Part shown: one piece after another, positions 17,699 through 24,452 of the stretch
Position numbering within the stretch: the stretch's first letter is position 1
Layout: the number at the start of each line of letters is the position of its first letter
Assembly (NCBI RefSeq): GCF_009733925.1
Contig: NZ_WOEI01000026.1
Location: 1 to 24,452 of the forward strand
DNA length: 24,452 nucleotides
Direction of reading: 5' to 3'
From: Streptobacillus canis
Lineage (GTDB): Bacteria; Fusobacteriota; Fusobacteriia; Fusobacteriales; Leptotrichiaceae
Translations under genes and position numbers: made by a program
The notes under the pieces: generated by a model
What the model was told of the DNA's origin: nothing
The model's database searches: none
Seen by the model: the letters and a program-made list of their open reading frames with translations, nothing else

Positions 17699-18407
17699 GA
17701 AAGTAGAAATACTAGAAAATAAAGAAATATCACCCAGTATATATCTTATGAAAGTAAAAGGTGAATTTGATGCAAAACCAGGACAGTTCTATATGATCAA
17801 ATGCTTTGAAGATACTAATTTATTGCCAAGACCTATAAGTATATGTGATATAGAAGGAGATACTTTAGTATTACTTTATGTTGTAGTAGGTAAAGGAACT
17901 AAAATAATGTCTGAGAAAAAAATAGGAGAAGAAATAGAAGTGTTAGGGCCTTTAGGAAATGGATTCTATACTGAAGGTAAAGAAAATAAGAAATTAGCTA
18001 TAGTTGGTGGAGGTATAGGTATAGCACCATTACTTTACTTAGCTAAAAACTTAAATGCTGAGATAGATCTATACTTAGGATATAGAGATGAAGTGTATTT
18101 TGTAGATGAATTTAAACCATATGTAAATAATATATTTATTACTACTAATACAGGTAGTGTTGGACATGAAGGATTTGTTACTGAAATATTAGAAGATAAA
18201 TATGATGAAATATTCGTATGTGGTCCAGAACCTATGATGGGAGCAATAAAAAAATTAGGATTTAAATCTCCAATACAATTATCTATGGAATCAAGAATGG
18301 CTTGTGGTATAGGAGCTTGTCTTGCATGTAGTTGTAAGACTAGTAATGGTATGAAGAGAATGTGTAAAGAAGGTCCGGTATTTTATACAGATGAGGTGAT
18401 GCTATGA
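17688..18407 (+). CDS. pyrK: Dihydroorotate dehydrogenase electron-transfer subunit PyrK
   Basis: PyrK passes electrons from dihydroorotate-reduced PyrD to NAD through FAD and a [2Fe-2S] cluster. The 239-residue protein has a ferredoxin-reductase-like fold: FAD motif [10 protein letters not shown], then [14 protein letters not shown] region [13 protein letters not shown] and VCGPEPMM. The C-terminal cluster has cysteines C206, C211, C214 and C226 in the pattern C-x4-C-x2-C-x11-C. The start lies within pyrF with GGTGG upstream, and the stop overlaps pyrD by ATGA. Its presence fixes PyrD as the NAD-linked class 1B type. Confidence 0.96.
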   Translation: MGYKKVEILENKEISPSIYLMKVKGEFDAKPGQFYMIKCFEDTNLLPRPISICDIEGDTLVLLYVVVGKGTKIMSEKKIGEEIEVLGPLGNGFYTEGKENKKLAIVGGGIGIAPLLYLAKNLNAEIDLYLGYRDEVYFVDEFKPYVNNIFITTNTGSVGHEGFVTEILEDKYDEIFVCGPEPMMGAIKKLGFKSPIQLSMESRMACGIGACLACSCKTSNGMKRMCKEGPVFYTDEVML

Positions 18408-19306
18408 ATTTAGAAGTAGATATTTGTGGTATTAAACTTAAAAACCCTGTAATAGGAGCATCAGGTACTGTAGGATTTGGTGTAGAATTTAAGGACTATA
18501 TAGATTTAAATAAAATTGGTGGTATTTCAACTAAGGGATTAACTTTAAATCCTAGAGAAGGAAATACTGGAATAAGAATATATGAAACACCAGCTGGAAT
18601 GATGAATAGTATAGGACTTCAAAATCCAGGTATTAAAAGCTTTATAGAAAATGAATATCATGAAATGAAGAAATATGAGTTTGAAATTATAGCTAATATA
18701 GGTGGATCTCAAATAGAGGATTACTTAGAATCTGTAAGATTAATCAATAAAACTGATATTAGAATAATAGAATTAAATATTTCTTGCCCTAATGTTAAAG
18801 AAGGTGGAATGGCATTTGGAATTAAATGTGATACTGCATATGAAATAGTAAGACAAGTTAGAGCAGCTACAGATAAAATATTAATGGTTAAATTATCACC
18901 TAATGCTGAAAACATTAAGGATATGGCAAAAACTTGTGTTAAGGCTGGAGCAGATTGTCTATCTTTAGTTAATACATTTAATGCATTAGCAGTTGATGTA
19001 TATAAAAGACGTGCTGTATTTGATAATATTACAGCAGGGCTATCTGGTGCAGCGGTAAAACCTATAGCACTTAGAATGGTAAGAGATGTATGTAGTGTTG
19101 TTAATGTTCCAGTTATAGCTATGGGTGGAATCATGAATGCAATAGATGCTATTGAATTTATTATGGTTGGAGCAACAGCAGTACAAGTTGGAGGAGCTAA
19201 CTTTATAAATCCATGTGTAATGGAAGAAATAGTTGAAGGTATAGAAAGATTTTGTGAAGAACAAGGAATAAAAAATTTAAATGAAATAAGAGGTGTTATT
19301 AAATGA
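18404..19306 (+). CDS. pyrD: Dihydroorotate dehydrogenase B, catalytic subunit
   Basis: PyrD oxidises dihydroorotate to orotate on FMN, and class 1B does so in a complex with PyrK using NAD. The 300-residue length and motifs fit: GASGTVGFGVEF, STKGLTLNPREGN, ETPAGMMNSIGLQNPG, and NISCPNVKEGG with the active-site cysteine C128, which marks class 1 enzymes. Phosphate-binding motifs GGIMNAIDAIEFIMVGA and VQVGGANF follow. GAGGTGATGCT serves as ribosome site inside pyrK. It overlaps pyrE by ATGA. Confidence 0.97.
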   Translation: MNLEVDICGIKLKNPVIGASGTVGFGVEFKDYIDLNKIGGISTKGLTLNPREGNTGIRIYETPAGMMNSIGLQNPGIKSFIENEYHEMKKYEFEIIANIGGSQIEDYLESVRLINKTDIRIIELNISCPNVKEGGMAFGIKCDTAYEIVRQVRAATDKILMVKLSPNAENIKDMAKTCVKAGADCLSLVNTFNALAVDVYKRRAVFDNITAGLSGAAVKPIALRMVRDVCSVVNVPVIAMGGIMNAIDAIEFIMVGATAVQVGGANFINPCVMEEIVEGIERFCEEQGIKNLNEIRGVIK

Positions 19307-19893
19307 GTGAAAATGTAGTTTTAGAATTATTAAGAGAAAGTGAAGCATTACTTGAAGGACATTTTTTATTATCATCAGGAAGACATAGTGATAGATACGT
19401 TCAATGTGCTAAAGTAACAATGTATCCTGAAAGAGCAGAAAAAATATGTGAAATTATCAAAGAAAAATTAGATAAAGACAATGTAAAAGTAGATGCTGTA
19501 GTAGGTCCAGCTATGGGTGGAATAGTAATAAGTTATGAACTTGGAAGAGCTATTAAAGCAAGATGTATGTTTACTGAAAGAGAAAATGATTTAATGACTT
19601 TAAGAAGAGGATTCTTCATTAATCCAGGAGAAAAAGTATTAATAGTTGAAGATGTAGTTACTACAGGGAAATCATCTCTTGAGACTATAAAAGTATTAGA
19701 AGAACTAGGAGCAGAAGTTGTAGGTATTGCATCTATAGTTGATAGAACTGGTGAAAATATTAAATTAGATTACCCTCTATATTCAGCTATAAAACTAGAA
19801 GTAAAAAGCTATGATAAAGACGAATGTCCATTATGTAAAGAAACAGATTTACTTTTAGTAAAACCAGGAAGTAGAAAAAAATTTAATAAATAA
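19303..19893 (+). CDS. pyrE: Orotate phosphoribosyltransferase
   Basis: PyrE couples orotate to PRPP, giving OMP for PyrF. The 196-residue protein has the PRPP motif EDVVTTGKSS at about 116-125, FLLSSGRHSDRY near the N-terminus, GPAMGGIVISYE and the flexible-loop TERENDLMTLRRG. The tail DKDECPLCKETD contains a CPLC pair, seen in a subset of longer PyrE proteins. It overlaps pyrD and closes the seven-gene operon. No strong terminator is seen before the next promoter at 19968. Confidence 0.96.
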   Translation: MSENVVLELLRESEALLEGHFLLSSGRHSDRYVQCAKVTMYPERAEKICEIIKEKLDKDNVKVDAVVGPAMGGIVISYELGRAIKARCMFTERENDLMTLRRGFFINPGEKVLIVEDVVTTGKSSLETIKVLEELGAEVVGIASIVDRTGENIKLDYPLYSAIKLEVKSYDKDECPLCKETDLLLVKPGSRKKFNK

Positions 19894-19967
19894 GATAGTT
19901 TAAAAATATAATTTTTATTTTATAAAAAAACTTGCAAAAAACTTATTAAAAATTCAATAAAAATATA

Positions 19968-19996
19968 TTGACATAAGGGAAAAAATAATGTATTAT
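19968..19996 (+). promoter_or_regulatory. Promoter of the secreted cysteine protease gene
   Basis: A perfect TTGACA (19968-19973) and TATTAT (19991-19996) are 17 bp apart. The leader is about 28 nt and ends in AGGAGG (20016-20021), so strong expression is likely. Confidence 0.7.
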
Positions 19997-20031
19997 TATC
20001 TCAATTTATATTATTAGGAGGTACAATAGAA

Positions 20032-20970
20032 TTGAACCAAAAAATTTTTAAAACATTATTATGTTTGGGATTATTAACATCAGTATTTAGTACTGTAAAC
20101 TATGCACAGGACTCTACAGTTGAAAGATATATTCAAGGTGTAGACAATGATGAGAATACAGGTGCAGACAGCTATGGAAATGCTGGAGATAATCGTGAGT
20201 CAAGATTTTATAAAAATCCAGATTACTTTAATTTAAAAAATGATGACACATTAGTTATCATTGAGAAGTTTAGAACAATGCAACAGACTACAGAATGGTC
20301 TTGTGGTAATGTTACTGCTTTAATGGTTTTAGAAAACATGGGAATTAAAAACAAATTTACAGAAATGGCTATAGCAGAAATTATGAAATCTTCAACAGAT
20401 TTAGATACGCCAAATGCTAAACCAGGAACAGCAGATAATTTCGGTGAATTCGGGACAGACGTAGAACAAATGTTTGAATTTTTTAGTGCAGTTAAAGGTG
20501 TAAAGGTTTATGAAACAAACTACAAAGCTAATCCTAAACCAGAAGATCTTTATTCAAATAAAGATTTAGTACCAGAAGCTGATTTTGGGAACATTAAGAG
20601 AGTATTTAACAACGTGAGTCTATATGCAAGTGAAAATGACCCTAACACAGATAAATGGGTAACAGATGCAAAAGATTCATATTTTGTAAAATGGTTAACA
20701 GGACATTTAAAAGAAGGTAGACCTATAATGGTTGAATGGGCAGACTGGAATGGACACTGGCAAGCTATCATAGGATATGATAATAATGGAACTCCAACTA
20801 TAGGAGATGACACATTAATATTTGCAGATCCTTATGATACAAGTGACCACTCACAAGATGGGTACTATGTATATCCACTTGAAAGATGGTTCTATATGTG
20901 GCATGACAGAAGTATTGCTAAAAAACCATTACAATTACAACCTTACATTGTTGTAGGAGAAGATAAATAA
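20032..20970 (+). CDS. Secreted papain-like (C39-type) cysteine protease
   Basis: This 312-residue exported protein has a signal peptide (KIFKTLLCLGLLTSVFSTVNYA, cleavage near residue 25). A polar 50-residue stretch rich in Asp and Asn follows. The mature domain has a papain-like layout as in C39-like peptidases. MQQTTEWSCGN supplies an oxyanion-hole Gln near 85 and a nucleophile C91, NGHWQAIIGYD holds H242, and FADPYD holds D266. No ABC-transporter or bacteriocin gene is near, so peptide-leader processing is unlikely. It may act in the periplasm or outside the cell on unknown substrates. The start is TTG 20032, 10 nt after AGGAGG; no ATG fits. A terminator follows, so the gene stands alone. 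Confidence 0.78.
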   Translation: MNQKIFKTLLCLGLLTSVFSTVNYAQDSTVERYIQGVDNDENTGADSYGNAGDNRESRFYKNPDYFNLKNDDTLVIIEKFRTMQQTTEWSCGNVTALMVLENMGIKNKFTEMAIAEIMKSSTDLDTPNAKPGTADNFGEFGTDVEQMFEFFSAVKGVKVYETNYKANPKPEDLYSNKDLVPEADFGNIKRVFNNVSLYASENDPNTDKWVTDAKDSYFVKWLTGHLKEGRPIMVEWADWNGHWQAIIGYDNNGTPTIGDDTLIFADPYDTSDHSQDGYYVYPLERWFYMWHDRSIAKKPLQLQPYIVVGEDK

Positions 20971-20983
20971 TAAATAACTTATA

Positions 20984-21017
20984 GAAGACTTTCAAGAGAC
21001 TGAAAGTTTTCTTTTTT
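20984..21017 (+). terminator. Terminator after the cysteine protease gene
   Basis: GAAGACTTTCA (20984-20994) pairs with TGAAAGTTTTC (21001-21011), with one G-T pair, around a 6-nt loop. A run of six T follows. It is a canonical intrinsic terminator. Confidence 0.85.
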
Positions 21018-21070
21018 ATGTATCAAAAAAGATATAAAAATAATATAATATTCAAAATGAAAGGAGAGAT

Positions 21071-22453
21071 ATGAAAAAAATAATAAATAAAATAGAAGGA
21101 TTAATTAATTATCCAATTACAGCATTTTGGGCCTTAATATTAATAATATATATAAATAGTATAGATAAATACTTTATTGAAGATAATACTTTAGGTGCTT
21201 TTATAGTAGTAGGATTAATATCAACTGGACTTGGATATACGATTTTTGAAAATAAGAAGTTTATACATTTAAAAGTATTAGGAGTTTCAGCGTTTTATTC
21301 AGGACTTTCTTATCTACTTGTAGGTGTAGGAGATCTAAATGTTAGAAACCAGAAAATGATAGCAGGAATATTAGGGATAATAATATTCATATTCTTTGCC
21401 AAACTATTAAGAGATGGACTTAATTTTAATAATATATTTATTAACTATATAATTCATCTTGGAATAGGGGCATTTGCAACAATTCTTTTTGCAGCATTAA
21501 TTGCAATTACCTATGAGTTATTCCGTATTAATATTAATTTTAAAATAGTTACATCTATTTGGGTAGTAATATTTACAGTAATATTTACTCTGTTTTATAC
21601 TACTAGAAAGAAAATAGAATCTAAGGCAATAAATAACATATTTTCACTATTTATTTTAGCTTTCATAACTATACTATATATGGGACTTTTCTCAAATAAA
21701 CAAAGTATAATGATGCACTTAATATTATGGCTTGGATATATGATGGCAGGATTAAATACTGTTATTAAGAAAAAATATGTTCCTGTTCTTACATTACCTT
21801 TAGTGGGATATATGATATATATAGCTATAAGACAAATAGCAATATATGATGTAACAGAAAATAGATACTTTATCCTAGCATTTGGGATTTTCTTACTAAT
21901 AGTACTATTATTACAATTATTTAAAGATATAGAGACAGTGAATTATGCAAAAGCCTTTGTTGCATTCATTGCTATAGTATTCTTTATCCCTTATTACAAT
22001 GCATTCTCATTAACAGAAAGAAGAATGGTAAATAACTTTAAAACATTACAAAGTATGGAAAATATTACAGATCAGGATGAAGAAACTTTATCTTCATATT
22101 ATTACTATTTAATAGATAGAGATATTAAGTTAGAAGAGTTTAAAAAATATGAAGAAAAAGTAGGTATAGATTCAGAAGTAGTTGAAGTGGAAACTTATGA
22201 AAACGTTTATGTTAAACAAGAAAATGGTGCTACCAAAATAGCTAATTTAATATATTTACAAGAAGATATATATGAAATAAAAAAATATGAATATACAATA
22301 AAAGGTAAAAATGTAGATATATTAGAAAAACTTGTAAAAAAAGAATATGAAACAGAGGATTATACGATACATCCTATAAAATATTCTATAGATAAAGGAA
22401 ATAAGAGTGGTAATTACTCAGGTTACTTTGAAATATTGATAGAAATAAAATAA
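21071..22453 (+). CDS. Polytopic membrane protein, possibly DUF4153-type
   Basis: The function is unknown. The first ~310 of 460 residues form about eleven hydrophobic membrane segments, for example ITAFWALILIIYI, AGILGIIIFIFFA and YFILAFGIFLLIVLLLQLF. The last ~150 residues are soluble and acidic, starting with SLTERRMVNNFKTLQSM and continuing through a Tyr/Glu/Lys-rich region that may hold a small beta domain. This two-part layout resembles DUF4153 membrane proteins, which is a tentative match from overall form only. AAAGGAGAG lies 3 nt before the ATG. A TATAAT at about 21052-21057 with no good -35 box may be its promoter. It converges on the acyltransferase gene. Confidence 0.65.
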   Translation: MKKIINKIEGLINYPITAFWALILIIYINSIDKYFIEDNTLGAFIVVGLISTGLGYTIFENKKFIHLKVLGVSAFYSGLSYLLVGVGDLNVRNQKMIAGILGIIIFIFFAKLLRDGLNFNNIFINYIIHLGIGAFATILFAALIAITYELFRININFKIVTSIWVVIFTVIFTLFYTTRKKIESKAINNIFSLFILAFITILYMGLFSNKQSIMMHLILWLGYMMAGLNTVIKKKYVPVLTLPLVGYMIYIAIRQIAIYDVTENRYFILAFGIFLLIVLLLQLFKDIETVNYAKAFVAFIAIVFFIPYYNAFSLTERRMVNNFKTLQSMENITDQDEETLSSYYYYLIDRDIKLEEFKKYEEKVGIDSEVVEVETYENVYVKQENGATKIANLIYLQEDIYEIKKYEYTIKGKNVDILEKLVKKEYETEDYTIHPIKYSIDKGNKSGNYSGYFEILIEIK

Positions 22454-22481
22454 TAATCCGGATTTTTAAATCCGGATTATT
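22452..22481. terminator. Bidirectional terminator between convergent genes
   Basis: A perfect 14-bp stem, AATAATCCGGATTT with AAATCCGGATTATT around a TT loop, spans 22452-22481. It includes both neighbouring stop codons and has T-rich sequence on the plus side (TTCTTTTT). It can end both convergent transcripts. Confidence 0.85.
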
Positions 22482-24243
22482 TCTTTTTATTGCTTTTACT
22501 TCTTAATTCATGAACTATATGTAATTTAGGTTGTGCATTTGCTGGAATATTGTATTCAGAATCCATAACCTTCATTATTTCTTTAATAAGTACTTCAGCA
22601 CCTTGCTCATTAACATGTACTCTATCTTTTCTAAAGTATTCTGGATGCCCTTTAGATAATGAATGCCAGTCTATAATCTTAATGTCACTGTATTTAGCTT
22701 TTGCTTCTTCTAATGTCTTATTAACTCCTGATGTCCATTTTCTTGGAACATTTACGTTAATAAAGAATAAGTTAGCCTTATTAAAGTTGTTTTTAATAGC
22801 TTCAAGTTCTGTTAAAGCTATAGGTCCATTAGTACCTAACATTATTACTACGTTAGCATCTGGACTATTGTATTTACTGTATTTTTTAGATAGGCCTATA
22901 GCATCATAGAAAAATCTACCTGTTTGAGCATCTACTTCAAGTATTGGAAGCACTTTTGCCCAAGCATAAGCTATATTAATTCCTAATGAATCTCCTAACA
23001 TTAATACTTTGTTTATTTTCTTCTTTTCTATCTTTACTTCTTCAACTTTTGGCTTTTCTGTCTCTATATTAATCTTATCAACATTTAATTCAAGTGATTT
23101 AAGTCCTACTTCATTTTCATCTATTAGCCTATAACTCCATAGTTCTAAATTCATACCTGCAAGTGATACAGTTGAAAATACAAATAATAGTAATGATATC
23201 ATAGCTATTGCTGAATTCTCAAAGTATTTTTTAAATCCTTCTTTTCTAATTGGCTCTTCAATAAAATGATATGAAAACATTGATATTAAGAATGTAAGCG
23301 CTATTCTTATCATTACATTATTGAAATTTGGATTTAAATATTCTTCATATGGAGTTGTTAATACAAATATTGTATAGTGCCATATGTATATACTGTATGA
23401 TAATTTACCTATGTAATTAAAGATTCCTAATATTTTAGACTTAGCTAAGAATAAAATGATGAATCCAAAAATTATTGAATATCCTAATACACCCAGATAT
23501 TTATATAGGAAGATAGATTGTTCATCTACAAATGTCATAGTATAAATTGATAATCCAAGAAGTATAAATCCAATAATTTTTGAAATTAGAGGTAAATTCT
23601 TTTTAGATATATTCCCTAGTGATATAAATGTTGCAAATATTCCTCCTATGCATAATGCATAAACTCTTGTAATTAATAGATAATATATTATTGATAAGTT
23701 TTTAGGATCTTTAATATATAGATAATTTAAGTATCCTAATGAAACTATAGTTAAAGCTATTAATATCTCTCTTATATACTTTCTTCCAAAATTAGTTAAA
23801 AATATTAACGGGAAGAAGATATAGAATTTCATTTCTATAGCAAGTGACCATAAATGCTTTACTGGTGAAGCTATAGAGAAATTATCAAAGTAACTTGATT
23901 TACTTAAAACTGAATGTAAATTTGAATTATATATAAATCCATGTAAAATGTTACTTCTTTCTTTAATTAACCAGTCTCTATTTGTTAATCCTAATACTAT
24001 AGTTAGGATAACAAGCATTGTAAAAGATACTGGGAATAATCTTTTGAAACGTTTATAATAAAAATCTTTTATACTAAAGTTTGTTTTCTCTATTAATATT
24101 GATGTAATTAAATATCCCGATAGGACAAAAAATAGATCAACTCCTAAAAATCCTCCTGGAAGGACATTAGGAAAAAAATGGTAGATTATTACTAAAATTA
24201 CAGCAACAGCACGTAATCCATTTAATCCTTTTAATTCTTTCAT
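22477..24243 (-). CDS. Membrane acyltransferase (AT3) fused to SGNH domain, OatA/OafA-like
   Basis: This 588-residue protein joins an acyltransferase-3 membrane domain to an extracytoplasmic SGNH hydrolase-like domain, as in OatA (peptidoglycan O-acetylation) and OafA/OafB (LPS O-antigen acetylation). The AT3 part (about 1-350, ~10 membrane segments) starts with ELKGLNGLRAVAVI and holds the key H22, then GGFLGVDLFFVLSGYL and a YKRFKRLFP motif. A charged linker rich in Lys and Glu follows. The SGNH part has LGDSLG with S419, LGTNG, and DRVH with D540 and H543. The start is ATG 24243 with AAGGAGAG ahead; the longer in-frame start at 24390 lies before the promoter. The acceptor cannot be told from sequence. 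Confidence 0.85.
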   Translation of the reverse strand: MKELKGLNGLRAVAVILVIIYHFFPNVLPGGFLGVDLFFVLSGYLITSILIEKTNFSIKDFYYKRFKRLFPVSFTMLVILTIVLGLTNRDWLIKERSNILHGFIYNSNLHSVLSKSSYFDNFSIASPVKHLWSLAIEMKFYIFFPLIFLTNFGRKYIREILIALTIVSLGYLNYLYIKDPKNLSIIYYLLITRVYALCIGGIFATFISLGNISKKNLPLISKIIGFILLGLSIYTMTFVDEQSIFLYKYLGVLGYSIIFGFIILFLAKSKILGIFNYIGKLSYSIYIWHYTIFVLTTPYEEYLNPNFNNVMIRIALTFLISMFSYHFIEEPIRKEGFKKYFENSAIAMISLLLFVFSTVSLAGMNLELWSYRLIDENEVGLKSLELNVDKINIETEKPKVEEVKIEKKKINKVLMLGDSLGINIAYAWAKVLPILEVDAQTGRFFYDAIGLSKKYSKYNSPDANVVIMLGTNGPIALTELEAIKNNFNKANLFFINVNVPRKWTSGVNKTLEEAKAKYSDIKIIDWHSLSKGHPEYFRKDRVHVNEQGAEVLIKEIMKVMDSEYNIPANAQPKLHIVHELRSKSNKKK

Positions 24244-24269
24244 TGTTCTCTCCTTTTTGTTACTAGAAT

Positions 24270-24299
24270 AATATACCATAAATGGCTTAGTAATAGCAA
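24270..24299 (-). promoter_or_regulatory. Possible acyltransferase promoter
   Basis: On the minus strand TTGCTA (24294-24299) and TATATT (24270-24275) are 18 bp apart, about 27 nt before the ATG at 24243. Matches are moderate. Confidence 0.45.
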
Positions 24300-24425
24300 G
24301 GGAATATGTAAAAAAGAATGCTAATCCTAAATTAAAATAGTAAGTGTCCAAAATATAAGTTAAAAAAAAGTTGATATACAGTACAATCATAAACGACTAA
24401 ATTCATTGAAAGGAACTGTATACCC

Positions 24426-24452
24426 ATGACTAATAATAACATAAATTTAGAA
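24426..24452 (+). CDS. Possible start of a plus-strand gene (cut by window edge)
   Basis: An ATG at 24426 begins nine open codons (MTNNNINLE) up to the window end. An AAGGA purine stretch lies about 11 nt before it, which is rather far. The gap to the divergent acyltransferase suits a promoter region. Nothing can be said about the product. Confidence 0.35.

Noticed and set aside
18721..19134. 137-residue open frame on the minus strand within pyrD
   Set aside because: It is an antisense shadow of a clearly conserved enzyme gene, with no independent signals.
20032..20970. Bacteriocin-processing C39 peptidase
   Set aside because: It has a signal peptide, and there is no ABC transporter domain or double-glycine leader peptide gene nearby.
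24244..24390. Longer acyltransferase with an extra N-terminal hydrophobic region
   Set aside because: AAGGAGAG directly precedes ATG 24243, where the family's usual opening starts, and the probable promoter lies inside the extension.

Overview
This is a very AT-rich stretch of bacterial chromosome, dominated by housekeeping genes. Several traits together suggest a Fusobacteriota member, probably Leptotrichiaceae (Streptobacillus, Sneathia or Leptotrichia type). It has a short Firmicute-like YidC followed by KhpB/Jag, a class 1B PyrD with PyrK, a PyrBI-type aspartate transcarbamoylase, and a large signal-peptide-bearing outer-membrane barrel protein. The genus cannot be fixed from the sequence alone.

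Layout, left to right. Positions 1-298 (minus) hold the start of an IS91-type transposase whose promoter lies in a long hairpin. Next is a minus-strand PhnA/YjdM zinc-ribbon gene, divergent from a plus-strand run murC-murB-dus and an FAD-dependent reductase of the geranylgeranyl-reductase type. The reductase appears to lose its last ~36 codons to a frameshift at an A7 tract. About 530 bp of AT-rich sequence without a recognisable gene follows. Then comes the conserved cluster rpmH-rnpA-yidD-yidC-khpB-mnmE, then ftsQ and ftsZ with no ftsA between them. A 963-residue outer-membrane protein of unknown function comes next. After it is a tightly packed de novo UMP operon, pyrB-pyrI-pyrC-pyrF-pyrK-pyrD-pyrE. 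The right end carries a secreted papain-like (C39-type) cysteine protease, a polytopic membrane protein and, convergent to these, an acyltransferase-3/SGNH fusion. The last 27 bases may start another plus-strand gene.

How the genes work together. MurC, MurB, FtsQ, FtsZ and probably the acyltransferase belong to envelope synthesis, division and decoration. RpmH, RnpA, MnmE and Dus serve translation and tRNA processing. YidD, YidC and possibly KhpB serve membrane-protein insertion and RNA binding. The pyr operon encodes all steps from carbamoyl phosphate to UMP; carbamoyl-phosphate synthetase is not in the window.

Most transcription units have clear -35/-10 promoters with 17-18 bp spacing. These, with Shine-Dalgarno placement, fix several starts downstream of the longest open frame (ftsQ, ftsZ, pyrB, the acyltransferase, phnA). 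I found no clearly novel multi-gene system. The most interesting points are the missing ftsA paired with an unusual FtsZ C-terminus and Asn/Gln-rich N-terminus, the frameshifted reductase, the orphan outer-membrane protein, and the hairpins inside the rpmH operon.
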